A stretch of DNA of 64,000 bases, from assembly GCA_016720745.1 (NCBI GenBank), contig JADKKA010000022.1, positions 186,001-250,000 of the forward strand. The letters run 5' to 3'. Source of the stretch: Chitinophagaceae bacterium (GTDB lineage: Bacteria > Bacteroidota > Bacteroidia > Chitinophagales > Chitinophagaceae). Below the pieces are notes generated by a model. The model was given only the letters and a program-made list of their open reading frames with translations, made no database searches and had not been told where the DNA came from. The position numbers were made by a program, and so were the translations under genes. Below are positions 52,038 to 59,201 of the stretch, piece by piece (the stretch's first letter is position 1; every line of letters begins with the position of its first letter).

Positions 52038-52385
52038 ATGGAAGCAGTAGCTAAACTCAGAAATTATCCGACATCGCCCCGCAAGATGCGCCTGCTGGCT
52101 GACCTGATTCGTGGTCAGAAAGTGGAGAAGGTGCTGGCCGAGCTCGAGCATAACCCGAAGCACCCCGCAGTTCCTCTGCGCAAACTGGTGCTGAGCGCTA
52201 TCAGTAACTGGAAGCAAAAGAATGAAGGTGGTGATGAAAGCCAGCTGGTGGTAAAAACCATTTTTGTGGATGGTGCCCGTACGCTGAAGCGTATGCGTCC
52301 CGCTCCCCAGGGCCGTGGATACCGGGTGCGCAAGCGCAGCAACCACGTGACTGTGATCGTTGATACAAAAGAATCTAAAAACTAA
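52038..52385 (+). CDS. rplV: 50S ribosomal protein L22
   Basis: L22 (115 residues) lines the exit tunnel. The conserved segments YPTSPRKMRLLADLIRGQKV and the tunnel beta-hairpin RTLKRMRPAPQGRGYRVRKR are clear. The ATG after AAAATAAAA gives the natural N terminus MEAVAKLRNYP; the frame itself is open from 52002 without an ATG there. The A-rich sequence before it is typical of starts in this genome. Confidence 0.94.
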   Translation: MEAVAKLRNYPTSPRKMRLLADLIRGQKVEKVLAELEHNPKHPAVPLRKLVLSAISNWKQKNEGGDESQLVVKTIFVDGARTLKRMRPAPQGRGYRVRKRSNHVTVIVDTKESKN

Positions 52386-52406
52386 AAGACTTAATAAACC
52401 AATAAC

Positions 52407-53192
52407 ATGGGTCAAAAAGCAAATCCGATTGGTAACAGGTTAGGCATCATCCGCGGATGGGAGTCTAACTGGTATGGCAGCAAGAAAGATTATGCCGGCA
52501 AACTGATCGAGGATCATAAAATCAGAACTTACCTGAATGCCCGTATCAACAAGGGCGGTATCTCCAAGATTGTGATTGAGAGAACCCTGGGTAAACTGAT
52601 CATTACGATCCACACTTCCAAGCCAGGTATCATCATCGGTAAAGGTGGTGGAGAGGTTGATCGTATCAAGGAAGAGTTGAAGAAGCTGACAAACAAAGAT
52701 GATGTGCAGATCAACATCCTCGAGATTCGTCGTCCTGAGCTGGATGCGATGATCGTAGGTGATACGATTGCCCGTCAGATCGAGAACCGTATCAATTTCA
52801 AAAGGGCCACTAAAATGGCGATTGCTTCTGCGCTTCGTATGGGTGCTGAAGGTATCAAAGTGAAACTGAGTGGTCGTTTGGGTGGTTCTGAGATTGCCCG
52901 TAGCGAAGAGTTCAAACAAGGCCGTGTGCCGCTGCATACATTCCGGATGGATATCGATTATGCTAACGTGTTCGCACAAACAGTATATGGTAAAATCGGT
53001 ATCAAGGTATGGATTTGTAAAGGCGAGGTGCTGACGAAGAGAGACCTGAATCCAAATTTCATTGCCGGTGGTAAAGAAGGTGGTGCCATGGGCGATAGAA
53101 GAGACAGAAGGGATGACCGTGGAGGTGACCGTCGTGATGACAGAAGAGGTGGTGGTGACAGAAGAGGTGGTGGAAGAGATAAAAGGAACTAA
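52407..53192 (+). CDS. rpsC: 30S ribosomal protein S3 with Arg/Gly/Asp-rich tail
   Basis: S3 (261 residues) forms part of the mRNA entry tunnel and its helicase. The start GQKANPIGNRLGIIRGWESN, the KH-domain motif GIIIGKGGGEVDRIKEEL (about 69-86) and the C-terminal domain with GRLGGSEIARSEEFKQGRVP are standard. After about residue 228 a tail of about 33 residues, made mostly of Arg, Asp and Gly (RDDR, GDRR and RRGGG words), extends beyond the usual end. A fold-back spacer separates it from rplP. Confidence 0.95.
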   Translation: MGQKANPIGNRLGIIRGWESNWYGSKKDYAGKLIEDHKIRTYLNARINKGGISKIVIERTLGKLIITIHTSKPGIIIGKGGGEVDRIKEELKKLTNKDDVQINILEIRRPELDAMIVGDTIARQIENRINFKRATKMAIASALRMGAEGIKVKLSGRLGGSEIARSEEFKQGRVPLHTFRMDIDYANVFAQTVYGKIGIKVWICKGEVLTKRDLNPNFIAGGKEGGAMGDRRDRRDDRGGDRRDDRRGGGDRRGGGRDKRN

Positions 53193-53319
53193 TAAATAAA
53201 TGTGCGGGTGTGAGAATACGAAAATGTGAAAATGATTCTTACATCTGATATAAAAGATAATTTTTGAATGTGGTTAATTTTCACATTTCCACATTTTCAG
53301 ATTTTCAAATTTTTTTAAA
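53193..53319. repeat. Fold-back spacer, rpsC-rplP
   Basis: Opens with GTGTGAGAATACGAAAATGTG words and ends with CACATTTCCACATTTTCAG words, reverse complements of each other in the family sense. Same design as 50313-50461. Confidence 0.7.
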
Positions 53320-53742
53320 ATGTTACAACCGAAAAGAACGAAACACAGGAAAATGCAGAAAGGACGCATGAAAGGTGATGCCAAGCGTGGTGCTACCATT
53401 TCATTTGGTTCTTATGCCCTGAAGGCGCTGGACAGTCACTGGATCACAGACCGCCAGATTGAAGCGGCCCGTCAGGCGCTGACCCGTGAAATGAAAAGGG
53501 AAGGAAATGTGTGGATCCGCATTTTCCCTGATAAGCCAATTACCCGCAAGCCGCTCGAGGTAAGGATGGGTAAGGGTAAGGGTAACCTGGAATTCTGGGC
53601 TGCTGTTGTAAAGCCTGGTCGTATCATCTTTGAAGTAGATGGTGTTACCGAAGCGGTAGCGAAAGCTTCCCTGGCACTGGCTGCAGGTAAACTGCCCATC
53701 AAAACCAAATTCATTGCACGCCGTGACCTGGTTACAGCGTAA
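53320..53742 (+). CDS. rplP: 50S ribosomal protein L16
   Basis: L16 (140 residues) helps position tRNA at the A site. The start LQPKRTKHRKMQKGRMKGDA and the segment VWIRIFPDKPITRKPLEVRMGKGKG (about 65-89) are standard; the RMGKGKG loop is the tRNA-facing one. rpmC follows after a fold-back spacer rather than the usual tight junction. Confidence 0.96.
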   Translation: MLQPKRTKHRKMQKGRMKGDAKRGATISFGSYALKALDSHWITDRQIEAARQALTREMKREGNVWIRIFPDKPITRKPLEVRMGKGKGNLEFWAAVVKPGRIIFEVDGVTEAVAKASLALAAGKLPIKTKFIARRDLVTA

Positions 53743-53849
53743 AAAATGTGTAAATGTGTAAGTGTGAAAATGTGTAAATGAGAAGATGAAGAAAGAGGCG
53801 TGGTAAATTTTTCACAGTTCCATATTCTCAAATTGTCAAATTAATAAAC
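53743..53849. repeat. Fold-back spacer, rplP-rpmC
   Basis: AAATGTGTAAATGTGTAAGTGTG words at the start and TTTTTCACAG, ATTCTCAAATTGTCAAATT at the end. Third member of the family inside this operon. Confidence 0.65.
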
Positions 53850-54059
53850 ATGTCGAAGAAAGCTGATTTTGTAAAGAGCATTCATGGAATGAATGAGCAG
53901 GACCTCAAAGCGAGGCTGGAAGAGGATAAGCAGCGTTTGAAAAAGCTGGAATTTGCCCATGCTATTTCTCCGCTGGAAAATCCAATGACCATCCGTTCCC
54001 TGCGCCGGGATATTGCCCGTCTGCAAACGGAACTCCAATTAAAGCAACAGCAAGCATAA
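53850..54059 (+). CDS. rpmC: 50S ribosomal protein L29
   Basis: L29 (69 residues) is a helical hairpin at the tunnel exit next to L23. The product has the expected helices (MNEQDLKARLEEDKQRLKKL and LRRDIARLQTELQLKQQQA) with the LENPMTIRSLRRDIAR segment between. Position between rplP and rpsQ is canonical. Confidence 0.92.
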   Translation: MSKKADFVKSIHGMNEQDLKARLEEDKQRLKKLEFAHAISPLENPMTIRSLRRDIARLQTELQLKQQQA

Positions 54060-54123
54060 TTTCTGAAGACCGGTGTCAGTACCGGTAAGCGGAACTGACA
54101 ACCAGTCGACTAAAAAAAATAAA

Positions 54124-54381
54124 ATGGAAGCAAGAAATTTAAGAAAGACCAGGATCGGAGTGGTAACGAGTAACAAGATGACCAAGACCATTACTGTGGC
54201 CATTGAGCGAAAAGTGAAACACCCGATTTATGGAAAATTCGTGAAAAAAACCACCAAGCTTCATGCACATGATGACAAGAACGAGTGCAGTATCGGTGAT
54301 GTGGTGAAAATCATGGAAACCCGTCCGCTCAGCAAAACAAAACGCTGGAGACTGGTGGAAGTGGTAGAAAAAGTGAAGTAA
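54124..54381 (+). CDS. rpsQ: 30S ribosomal protein S17
   Basis: S17 (85 residues) is an OB-fold primary rRNA binder. The start MEARNLRKTRIGVVTSNKMT and the VKHPIYGKFVKKTTKLHAHD segment are typical, followed by the conserved GDVVKIMETRPLSKTKRWRL. The frame extends to 54073 without family similarity; the ATG after the A-rich AAAAATAAA is chosen. Confidence 0.95.
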   Translation: MEARNLRKTRIGVVTSNKMTKTITVAIERKVKHPIYGKFVKKTTKLHAHDDKNECSIGDVVKIMETRPLSKTKRWRLVEVVEKVK

Positions 54382-54485
54382 GCATCAGGCCTTTACCGTT
54401 GTGGCGGGAAGGTGGCGAGATAAAGCAATAACAAAATTTAGGCAAAGAACCCCGGTTCAATGCCAACAGCTAAAAGCGAATAAAG

Positions 54486-54854
54486 ATGATTCAGCAAGAA
54501 AGCCGGTTAAATGTGGCGGATAACAGTGGTGCCAAAGAGGTGCTGTGTATCCGGGTGCTCGGCAACAGCGGTCAGCGTTATGCCAGGATTGGCGATAAGA
54601 TTGTGGTTACCGTAAAGGATGCACTGCCTGCCGGAGGGATCAAAAAAGGTACCGTGGCTAAAGCAGTAATCGTAAGAACTACTAATAAGCTGCGCCGTAA
54701 GGATGGTTCCTATATCCGTTTCGACGACAATGCCGTGGTAATCCTGAACCAGGCGGATGAGCCAAGGGGCACCCGTATTTTCGGGCCGGTAGCCAGGGAA
54801 TTACGTGACAAGGGTTATATGAAAATCATTTCACTGGCCCCTGAGGTATTATAA
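54486..54854 (+). CDS. rplN: 50S ribosomal protein L14
   Basis: L14 (122 residues) forms bridges to the 30S subunit. The start MIQQESRLNVADNSGAKEVL and later KKGTVAKAVIVRTT, FDDNAVVILNQADEPRGTRI and the terminal PVARELRDKGYMKIISLAPEVL match the family end to end. The 104-bp spacer before it has no obvious gene. Confidence 0.97.
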   Translation: MIQQESRLNVADNSGAKEVLCIRVLGNSGQRYARIGDKIVVTVKDALPAGGIKKGTVAKAVIVRTTNKLRRKDGSYIRFDDNAVVILNQADEPRGTRIFGPVARELRDKGYMKIISLAPEVL

Positions 54855-54958
54855 AAAATGAAGGGCTGTGAGTAAAAGCCCATTCAGATAAAAAACTTTG
54901 TTACATGCTATCGATAAAGGCCAAGGCCCGGACCGAATAGCTCAAAGCTCAAAAGAAA

Positions 54959-55309
54959 ATGAAAGCAAGATTCAAACCCAAGTTTAACATCAAGAAAGGC
55001 GACAACGTGGTGGTGATCACCGGTGACGATAAGGACCTTTCCAAACCCCGCCTGGTGAAAGAGGTGCTGATTGGTGAGAAGAATACCAAAGTGATCGTGG
55101 AAGGTGTGAATATCGTTACTAAACACTCCAAGCCCTCTGCCCAGAACACCAAGGGTGGTATTGTGAAAAAAGAGGCTCCCATCCATATCAGTAATGTGAT
55201 GCTTTGGGATGCTGCCCAAAAAGCAGGAGCCCGTGTAACAAGGGTGAGAAAAGAAGGAAAAACGGAAAGGGTTTTCAAAACAAAAAAAGTACAGGGAGGT
55301 AAAAAATAA
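54959..55309 (+). CDS. rplX: 50S ribosomal protein L24
   Basis: L24 (116 residues) starts 50S assembly. The KOW motif KKGDNVVVITGDDKDLSK (about 12-29) and the NIVTKHSKPSAQNTKGGIVKKEAP segment are typical. The stop TAA shares its last A with the start of rplE, giving translational coupling. Confidence 0.94.
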   Translation: MKARFKPKFNIKKGDNVVVITGDDKDLSKPRLVKEVLIGEKNTKVIVEGVNIVTKHSKPSAQNTKGGIVKKEAPIHISNVMLWDAAQKAGARVTRVRKEGKTERVFKTKKVQGGKK

Positions 55310-55884
55310 TGAGTACTACAACTTATACCCCAAGACTGGTGGCCAAGTACAAAAAAGATGTTGTACCGGCCCTCGTAAAGAAGTTTGGTTACACTTCAGT
55401 AATGCAGGCTCCCAAACTGGAAAAAATCTGTCTGAACCGCGGTGTGAATGGCGCTGTGTCTGATAAGAAACTGGTTGATATCGCGATTGAAGAACTGACC
55501 ACTATTACCGGTCAGAAAGCAGTGGCAACAATGTCCAAAAAGGATATCTCCAACTTCAAACTGCGGAAGAACATGCCCATCGGTGCAAGGGTAACCCTTC
55601 GTGGCGACAAGATGTTTGAATTCCTCGACAGGCTGGTGGCTGTTGCCCTTCCCAGGGTGCGTGACTTCAAAGGAGTAAATGAAAAAGCTTTTGATGGTCG
55701 TGGTAACTATACACTGGGTGTAACAGAGCAGATCATCTTCCCGGAAATCGATATCGACAAAGTCAATAAGATCACGGGTCTGGATATCACTTTCGTGACA
55801 TCTGCCAATACCGACGAAGAAGCATACGAGCTGCTCAAAGAACTCGGCATGCCGTTCAAAAACGCTAAATCTAATTCAAACTAA
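55309..55884 (+). CDS. rplE: 50S ribosomal protein L5
   Basis: L5 (191 residues) binds 5S rRNA and the P-site tRNA. The product has the characteristic KLEKICLNRGVNGAVSDKKL, TGQKAVATMSKKDISNFKLR and the phosphate-loop FDGRGNYTLGVTEQIIFPEID. The start overlaps the rplX stop by one base (TAATG). Confidence 0.96.
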   Translation: MSTTTYTPRLVAKYKKDVVPALVKKFGYTSVMQAPKLEKICLNRGVNGAVSDKKLVDIAIEELTTITGQKAVATMSKKDISNFKLRKNMPIGARVTLRGDKMFEFLDRLVAVALPRVRDFKGVNEKAFDGRGNYTLGVTEQIIFPEIDIDKVNKITGLDITFVTSANTDEEAYELLKELGMPFKNAKSNSN

Positions 55885-55897
55885 AGGATAAACAAAC

Positions 55898-56167
55898 ATG
55901 GCAAAAACTTCAGTAAAAGCCAGGCAGCGGAAGAGGGAGAAAATGGTGGCCAAGCATGCAGCAAAAAGAGAAGAGCTGAAAAAAGCAGGCGACTGGAAAG
56001 CCCTTGATGAACTGCCAAAGAATTCTTCAAAGGTTCGTTTGAAGAACCGTTGCCAGCTGACCGGACGCCCTAAGGGTTATGTCCGCTATTTTGGAATCTC
56101 CAGGATAGCCCTGCGTGACATGGCATTGAACGGAAAAATTCCGGGGCTTAAAAAAGCAAGCTGGTAA
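55898..56167 (+). CDS. rpsN: 30S ribosomal protein S14 (zinc-free form)
   Basis: S14 (89 residues) joins the 30S head. This is the longer, zinc-independent C- type: no CxxC pairs are present, only one Cys in NRCQLTGRPKGYVRYFGISR. The start AKTSVKARQRKREKMVAKHA is standard. It is followed by a spacer with a CACTTCGACATTGCTCAG word and a small TCCCGACA/TGTTGGGA hairpin. Confidence 0.95.
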   Translation: MAKTSVKARQRKREKMVAKHAAKREELKKAGDWKALDELPKNSSKVRLKNRCQLTGRPKGYVRYFGISRIALRDMALNGKIPGLKKASW

Positions 56168-56261
56168 CACTTCGACATTGCTCAGTGTGACAATTAAATT
56201 ATTAAACTAAACTTTTCCAATTATCCCGACAGTATTGTTGGGACGTAGGAGGGCAAAAAAT

Positions 56262-56660
56262 ATGGTAACAGATCCTATAGCAGACTTTCTGACCCGAATC
56301 CGCAATGCGCAGATGGCCGGTCACCGTGTGGTAGACATTCCTGCTTCAAACCTGAAGAAAAGGATGACAGAGATCCTGTACAACCAGGGTTATATCCTGA
56401 AGTACAAGTTCGAAGACAATAACAAACAAGGGGTCATCAAAATCGCCCTGAAGTATGATCCGGCCAGCAAACAGCCGGCCATTCAGAGCATGGAAAGAGT
56501 CAGCCGCCCTGGTTTGCGTCAGTACGCCAAGCCTGCTGAGTTCCGTCGTGTAAAGAACGGACTGGGTGTGGCGATCATCTCTACTTCAAAAGGAGTGATG
56601 ACTGACAAAGAAGCCAAAGCAAGCAATATTGGAGGCGAAGTGCTTTGCTATATATATTAA
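56262..56660 (+). CDS. rpsH: 30S ribosomal protein S8
   Basis: S8 (132 residues) is a primary 16S rRNA binder. The start MVTDPIADFLTRIRNAQMAG and the C-terminal GVAIISTSKGVMTDKEAKAS are standard. The open frame begins at 56235, but the ATG at 56262 gives the normal N terminus. A GC-rich hairpin (CCCCC/GGGGG) follows before rplF. Confidence 0.95.
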   Translation: MVTDPIADFLTRIRNAQMAGHRVVDIPASNLKKRMTEILYNQGYILKYKFEDNNKQGVIKIALKYDPASKQPAIQSMERVSRPGLRQYAKPAEFRRVKNGLGVAIISTSKGVMTDKEAKASNIGGEVLCYIY

Positions 56661-56779
56661 TGCCGGCCCCCGGTGGGGGTTGGTCATAATAAAAAAGTTG
56701 TCGATACATTAAGCCGAACCTATATAGGCTGACCGGTTGATGACTGCAACAAGAATTAAAAACAAATAAAACATTTACA

Positions 56780-57334
56780 ATGTCTCGTATAGGAAAAAAA
56801 GCGGTCGTTATCCCTGAAGGAGTATCCATTACAGTGGGTAAAGACAATGTGGTTACCGTAAAAGGTAAAAAAGGTGAACTGAAGCAGGCTATTGACCGTG
56901 ACATCACGGTTGAAATAAAAGATGGCGAAGTGAACTTTATCCGCCCGACTGACCAGATCCGTCACCGTGCCATGCATGGATTATACCGCGCCCTGATTGC
57001 CAATATGGTGAAAGGCGTTACAGACGGATATATTCGCAAACTCGAACTGATCGGTGTGGGTTTCAAAGCCGCCAACCAGGGAAACCTGCTGGATCTGGCA
57101 CTTGGTTATTCTCACAATATCATGATTGAAGTTCCTTCTGAGTTGAAAGTAACTACCCAGCAGGAAAAAGGTCAGAATCCGCTGATCATTCTGGAAGGAG
57201 TGGACAAGCAACTGATTGGTCAGGTAGCAGCTAAATTGCGCGGTCTCCGCAAGCCGGAACCTTACAAAGGAAAAGGTGTTCGCTATGTGGGTGAAGTGGT
57301 TCGTAAGAAAGCCGGTAAAGCTGCAGGTAAATAA
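56780..57334 (+). CDS. rplF: 50S ribosomal protein L6
   Basis: L6 (184 residues) lies near the factor-binding site. The start SRIGKKAVVIPEGVSITVGK, the RALIANMVKGVTDGYIRKLE segment and the C-terminal RKPEPYKGKGVRYVGEVVRK are all conserved. A spacer with CCCCTTCAGGGG-type hairpins separates it from rplR. Confidence 0.96.
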   Translation: MSRIGKKAVVIPEGVSITVGKDNVVTVKGKKGELKQAIDRDITVEIKDGEVNFIRPTDQIRHRAMHGLYRALIANMVKGVTDGYIRKLELIGVGFKAANQGNLLDLALGYSHNIMIEVPSELKVTTQQEKGQNPLIILEGVDKQLIGQVAAKLRGLRKPEPYKGKGVRYVGEVVRKKAGKAAGK

Positions 57335-57391
57335 TGCCCCTAAACCCTAAGGGGAATCAGGAGCAGTTTAATTCGAAATAGTATTTAATTT

Positions 57392-57416
57392 CCTCACACC
57401 CCTTCAGGGGCTGAGG
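57392..57416 (+). promoter_or_regulatory. Stem-loop before rplR
   Basis: CCTCA (57392-57396) and TGAGG (57412-57416) flank an inner CCCCT/AGGGG pair with the loop TC. It ends 15 bases before the rplR ATG and may affect translation. A related CCCCTAAACCCTAAGGGG stretch lies just after rplF. Confidence 0.5.
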
Positions 57417-57431
57417 GCAAAAAATAAAGAG

Positions 57432-57791
57432 ATGAACGCAAAAACTAAATCAGCAAGAAGACAAAGGATTCGCTTTGGCATCCGTAACAAAATCAGCGGC
57501 GTGGCTACCAAACCCCGTTTGTCTGTTTTCCGGAGCAACACCGATATCTATGTGCAGCTGATCGATGATGTAACCGGAGTAACCATTGCTTCTGCATCAT
57601 CCCGCGATAAGGAAATTGCCGCACAGAAAACTTCCAAAGGCGATAAAAGCAAACTGGTAGGTACCGCTATTGCACGCAAAGCGACTGAACTGGGTGTGAA
57701 GGAAGTGGTATTTGACAGGGGTGGATACCTGTACCATGGCCGGGTGAAATCACTCGCAGATGGTGCCAGGGAAGGAGGTCTTCAATTTTAA
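57432..57791 (+). CDS. rplR: 50S ribosomal protein L18
   Basis: L18 (119 residues) binds 5S rRNA with L5. The N-terminal basic part KTKSARRQRIRFGIRNKISG, the RLSVFRSNTDIYVQLIDDV segment and the C-terminal VVFDRGGYLYHGRVKSLADG are standard. rpsE follows after 29 bp. Confidence 0.96.
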   Translation: MNAKTKSARRQRIRFGIRNKISGVATKPRLSVFRSNTDIYVQLIDDVTGVTIASASSRDKEIAAQKTSKGDKSKLVGTAIARKATELGVKEVVFDRGGYLYHGRVKSLADGAREGGLQF

Positions 57792-57820
57792 TTCTATTCA
57801 AACTTTAATATCTCGTATAA

Positions 57821-58339
57821 ATGTCAAAGTTTAACGTAAACAAGGTAAAAGCAGGTGACCTCGAACTGAAGGACAAAGTTGTGGCCATCAACCGTGTTGT
57901 AAAAACGACAAAGGGCGGACGTTCTTTCAGTTTTTCTGCACTGGTGGTAGTAGGTAACGAGAATGGCGTAGTGGGTCATGGTCTTGGTAAAGCCAAGGAA
58001 GTACAGGAAGCCATCACCAAGGGTATTGAAGATGCCAAGAAGAACCTGATCAAGGTTCCGGTGATGAAAGGTACTATTCCCCATGACCAGTGGGCCAAGG
58101 AAGGCGCTGCCAAAGTACTGATCAAACCAGCCGCACATGGTACCGGTGTAATTGCCGGAGGCAGCATGCGTGCTGTTCTGGAATCAGCCGGTGTAACAGA
58201 TATCCTGGCAAAGTCACTGGGATCTGCTAACCCGCATAACGTGGTAAAAGCAACATTCAAGGCCCTGGCCCTGCTGAGGGAACCAATACATGTTGCCAAA
58301 ACACGTACCGTTGGATTGAAGAAGGTTTTTAACGGCTAA
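57821..58339 (+). CDS. rpsE: 30S ribosomal protein S5
   Basis: S5 (172 residues) helps decoding accuracy. The double-stranded RNA-binding part has LKDKVVAINRVVKTTKGGRS and GNENGVVGHGLGKAKEVQEA; the C-terminal part has VIAGGSMRAVLESAGVTDIL and NPHNVVKATFKAL. rpmD begins 20 bp downstream. Confidence 0.96.
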   Translation: MSKFNVNKVKAGDLELKDKVVAINRVVKTTKGGRSFSFSALVVVGNENGVVGHGLGKAKEVQEAITKGIEDAKKNLIKVPVMKGTIPHDQWAKEGAAKVLIKPAAHGTGVIAGGSMRAVLESAGVTDILAKSLGSANPHNVVKATFKALALLREPIHVAKTRTVGLKKVFNG

Positions 58340-58359
58340 GCCAAACACAAGTAGTAATT

Positions 58360-58539
58360 ATGAAAAAGATAAAAATCACACTGGTGAAAAGCCCCATTGA
58401 CAGACCTGAGCGTCAGAAACTGACCCTGCAGGCACTGGGACTTAACAAAACCAACAGAAGCAAGGAAGTAGAAGCAACTGCACAGATTCTGGGCATGGTG
58501 CGCAAAGTGGAACACCTGGTGAAGGTGGAGAATGTGTAA
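58360..58539 (+). CDS. rpmD: 50S ribosomal protein L30
   Basis: A short 59-residue gene easily missed by length cutoffs. The product starts MKKIKITLVKSPIDRPERQK and continues LTLQALGLNKTNRSKEVEAT, the standard L30 pattern, ending in GMVRKVEHLVKVENV. Its place between rpsE and rplO is canonical. L30 is optional in some lineages but present here. The fourth fold-back spacer begins at its stop codon. Confidence 0.95.
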   Translation: MKKIKITLVKSPIDRPERQKLTLQALGLNKTNRSKEVEATAQILGMVRKVEHLVKVENV

Positions 58540-58677
58540 TTGTGTAAATGTGTAAATGTGCAAATGTGTAAATGTGAGAATGAAGGGATTGATTTTATTT
58601 TCACATTTCTATACTGTCACATTTCCAAATTAAAAATAAGCGAGGGGTGATTCCCCGGTAAGTACAAAATCAATACA
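58540..58677. repeat. Fold-back spacer, rpmD-rplO
   Basis: Five copies of the word AAATGTG (with small changes) are followed by CACATTTC, GTCACATTTCC words in reverse orientation about 50 bases later. Clearest member of the family, and the most regular. Confidence 0.75.
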
Positions 58678-59127
58678 ATGAAACTACATCAACTGAGGCC
58701 TGCAAAAGGCGCGACTCACAAAGAAAAAAGATTAGGACGTGGTGAGGCTTCCGGACACGGAGGTACATCCACAAAAGGTAACAAGGGTGGTCAAAGCCGC
58801 GCCGGTTACAAAAGGAAGATGTCACACGAAGGTGGACAGATGCCAATCCAGCGCCGGATTCCCAAGCGCGGTTTCAAGAATCCGCACCGTGTGGAATATA
58901 AAGTGTTTAATATCGGACAGGCAGAACAACTGGCCGGTAAGTACAATATCAGCGAATTCACTCTCGAGAACCTTTACATCAACGGGCTGGTTAACCAAAC
59001 CGATAAAGTAAAGATCCTGGGCAATGGTGAACTGACAACCAAGCTCACTTTCAGAGTGAATGCGGTGAGTGAAAAAGCCAAAGCTGCCATCGAAGCAGCC
59101 GGCGGATCGGTAGAAATAGTGAAGTAA
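58678..59127 (+). CDS. rplO: 50S ribosomal protein L15
   Basis: L15 (149 residues) is a late-assembly 50S protein. The long N-terminal extension has LHQLRPAKGATHKEKRLGRG and GHGGTSTKGNKGGQSRAGYK, and the globular part ends with VSEKAKAAIEAAGGSVEIVK. A terminator-like hairpin lies between it and secY. Confidence 0.96.
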   Translation: MKLHQLRPAKGATHKEKRLGRGEASGHGGTSTKGNKGGQSRAGYKRKMSHEGGQMPIQRRIPKRGFKNPHRVEYKVFNIGQAEQLAGKYNISEFTLENLYINGLVNQTDKVKILGNGELTTKLTFRVNAVSEKAKAAIEAAGGSVEIVK

Positions 59128-59144
59128 AATCACTAAATTGCAAC

Positions 59145-59169
59145 GACGCATTTTAAATGCGTCTTTTTC
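59145..59169 (+). terminator. Terminator-like hairpin between rplO and secY
   Basis: Arms GACGCATTT (59145-59153) and AAATGCGTC (59155-59163) followed by TTTTTC. It would reduce, but perhaps not stop, transcription into secY. Confidence 0.7.
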
Positions 59170-59201
59170 TGTTTAAGGCTATTTAAATTTTTTAGATCCC
59201 C

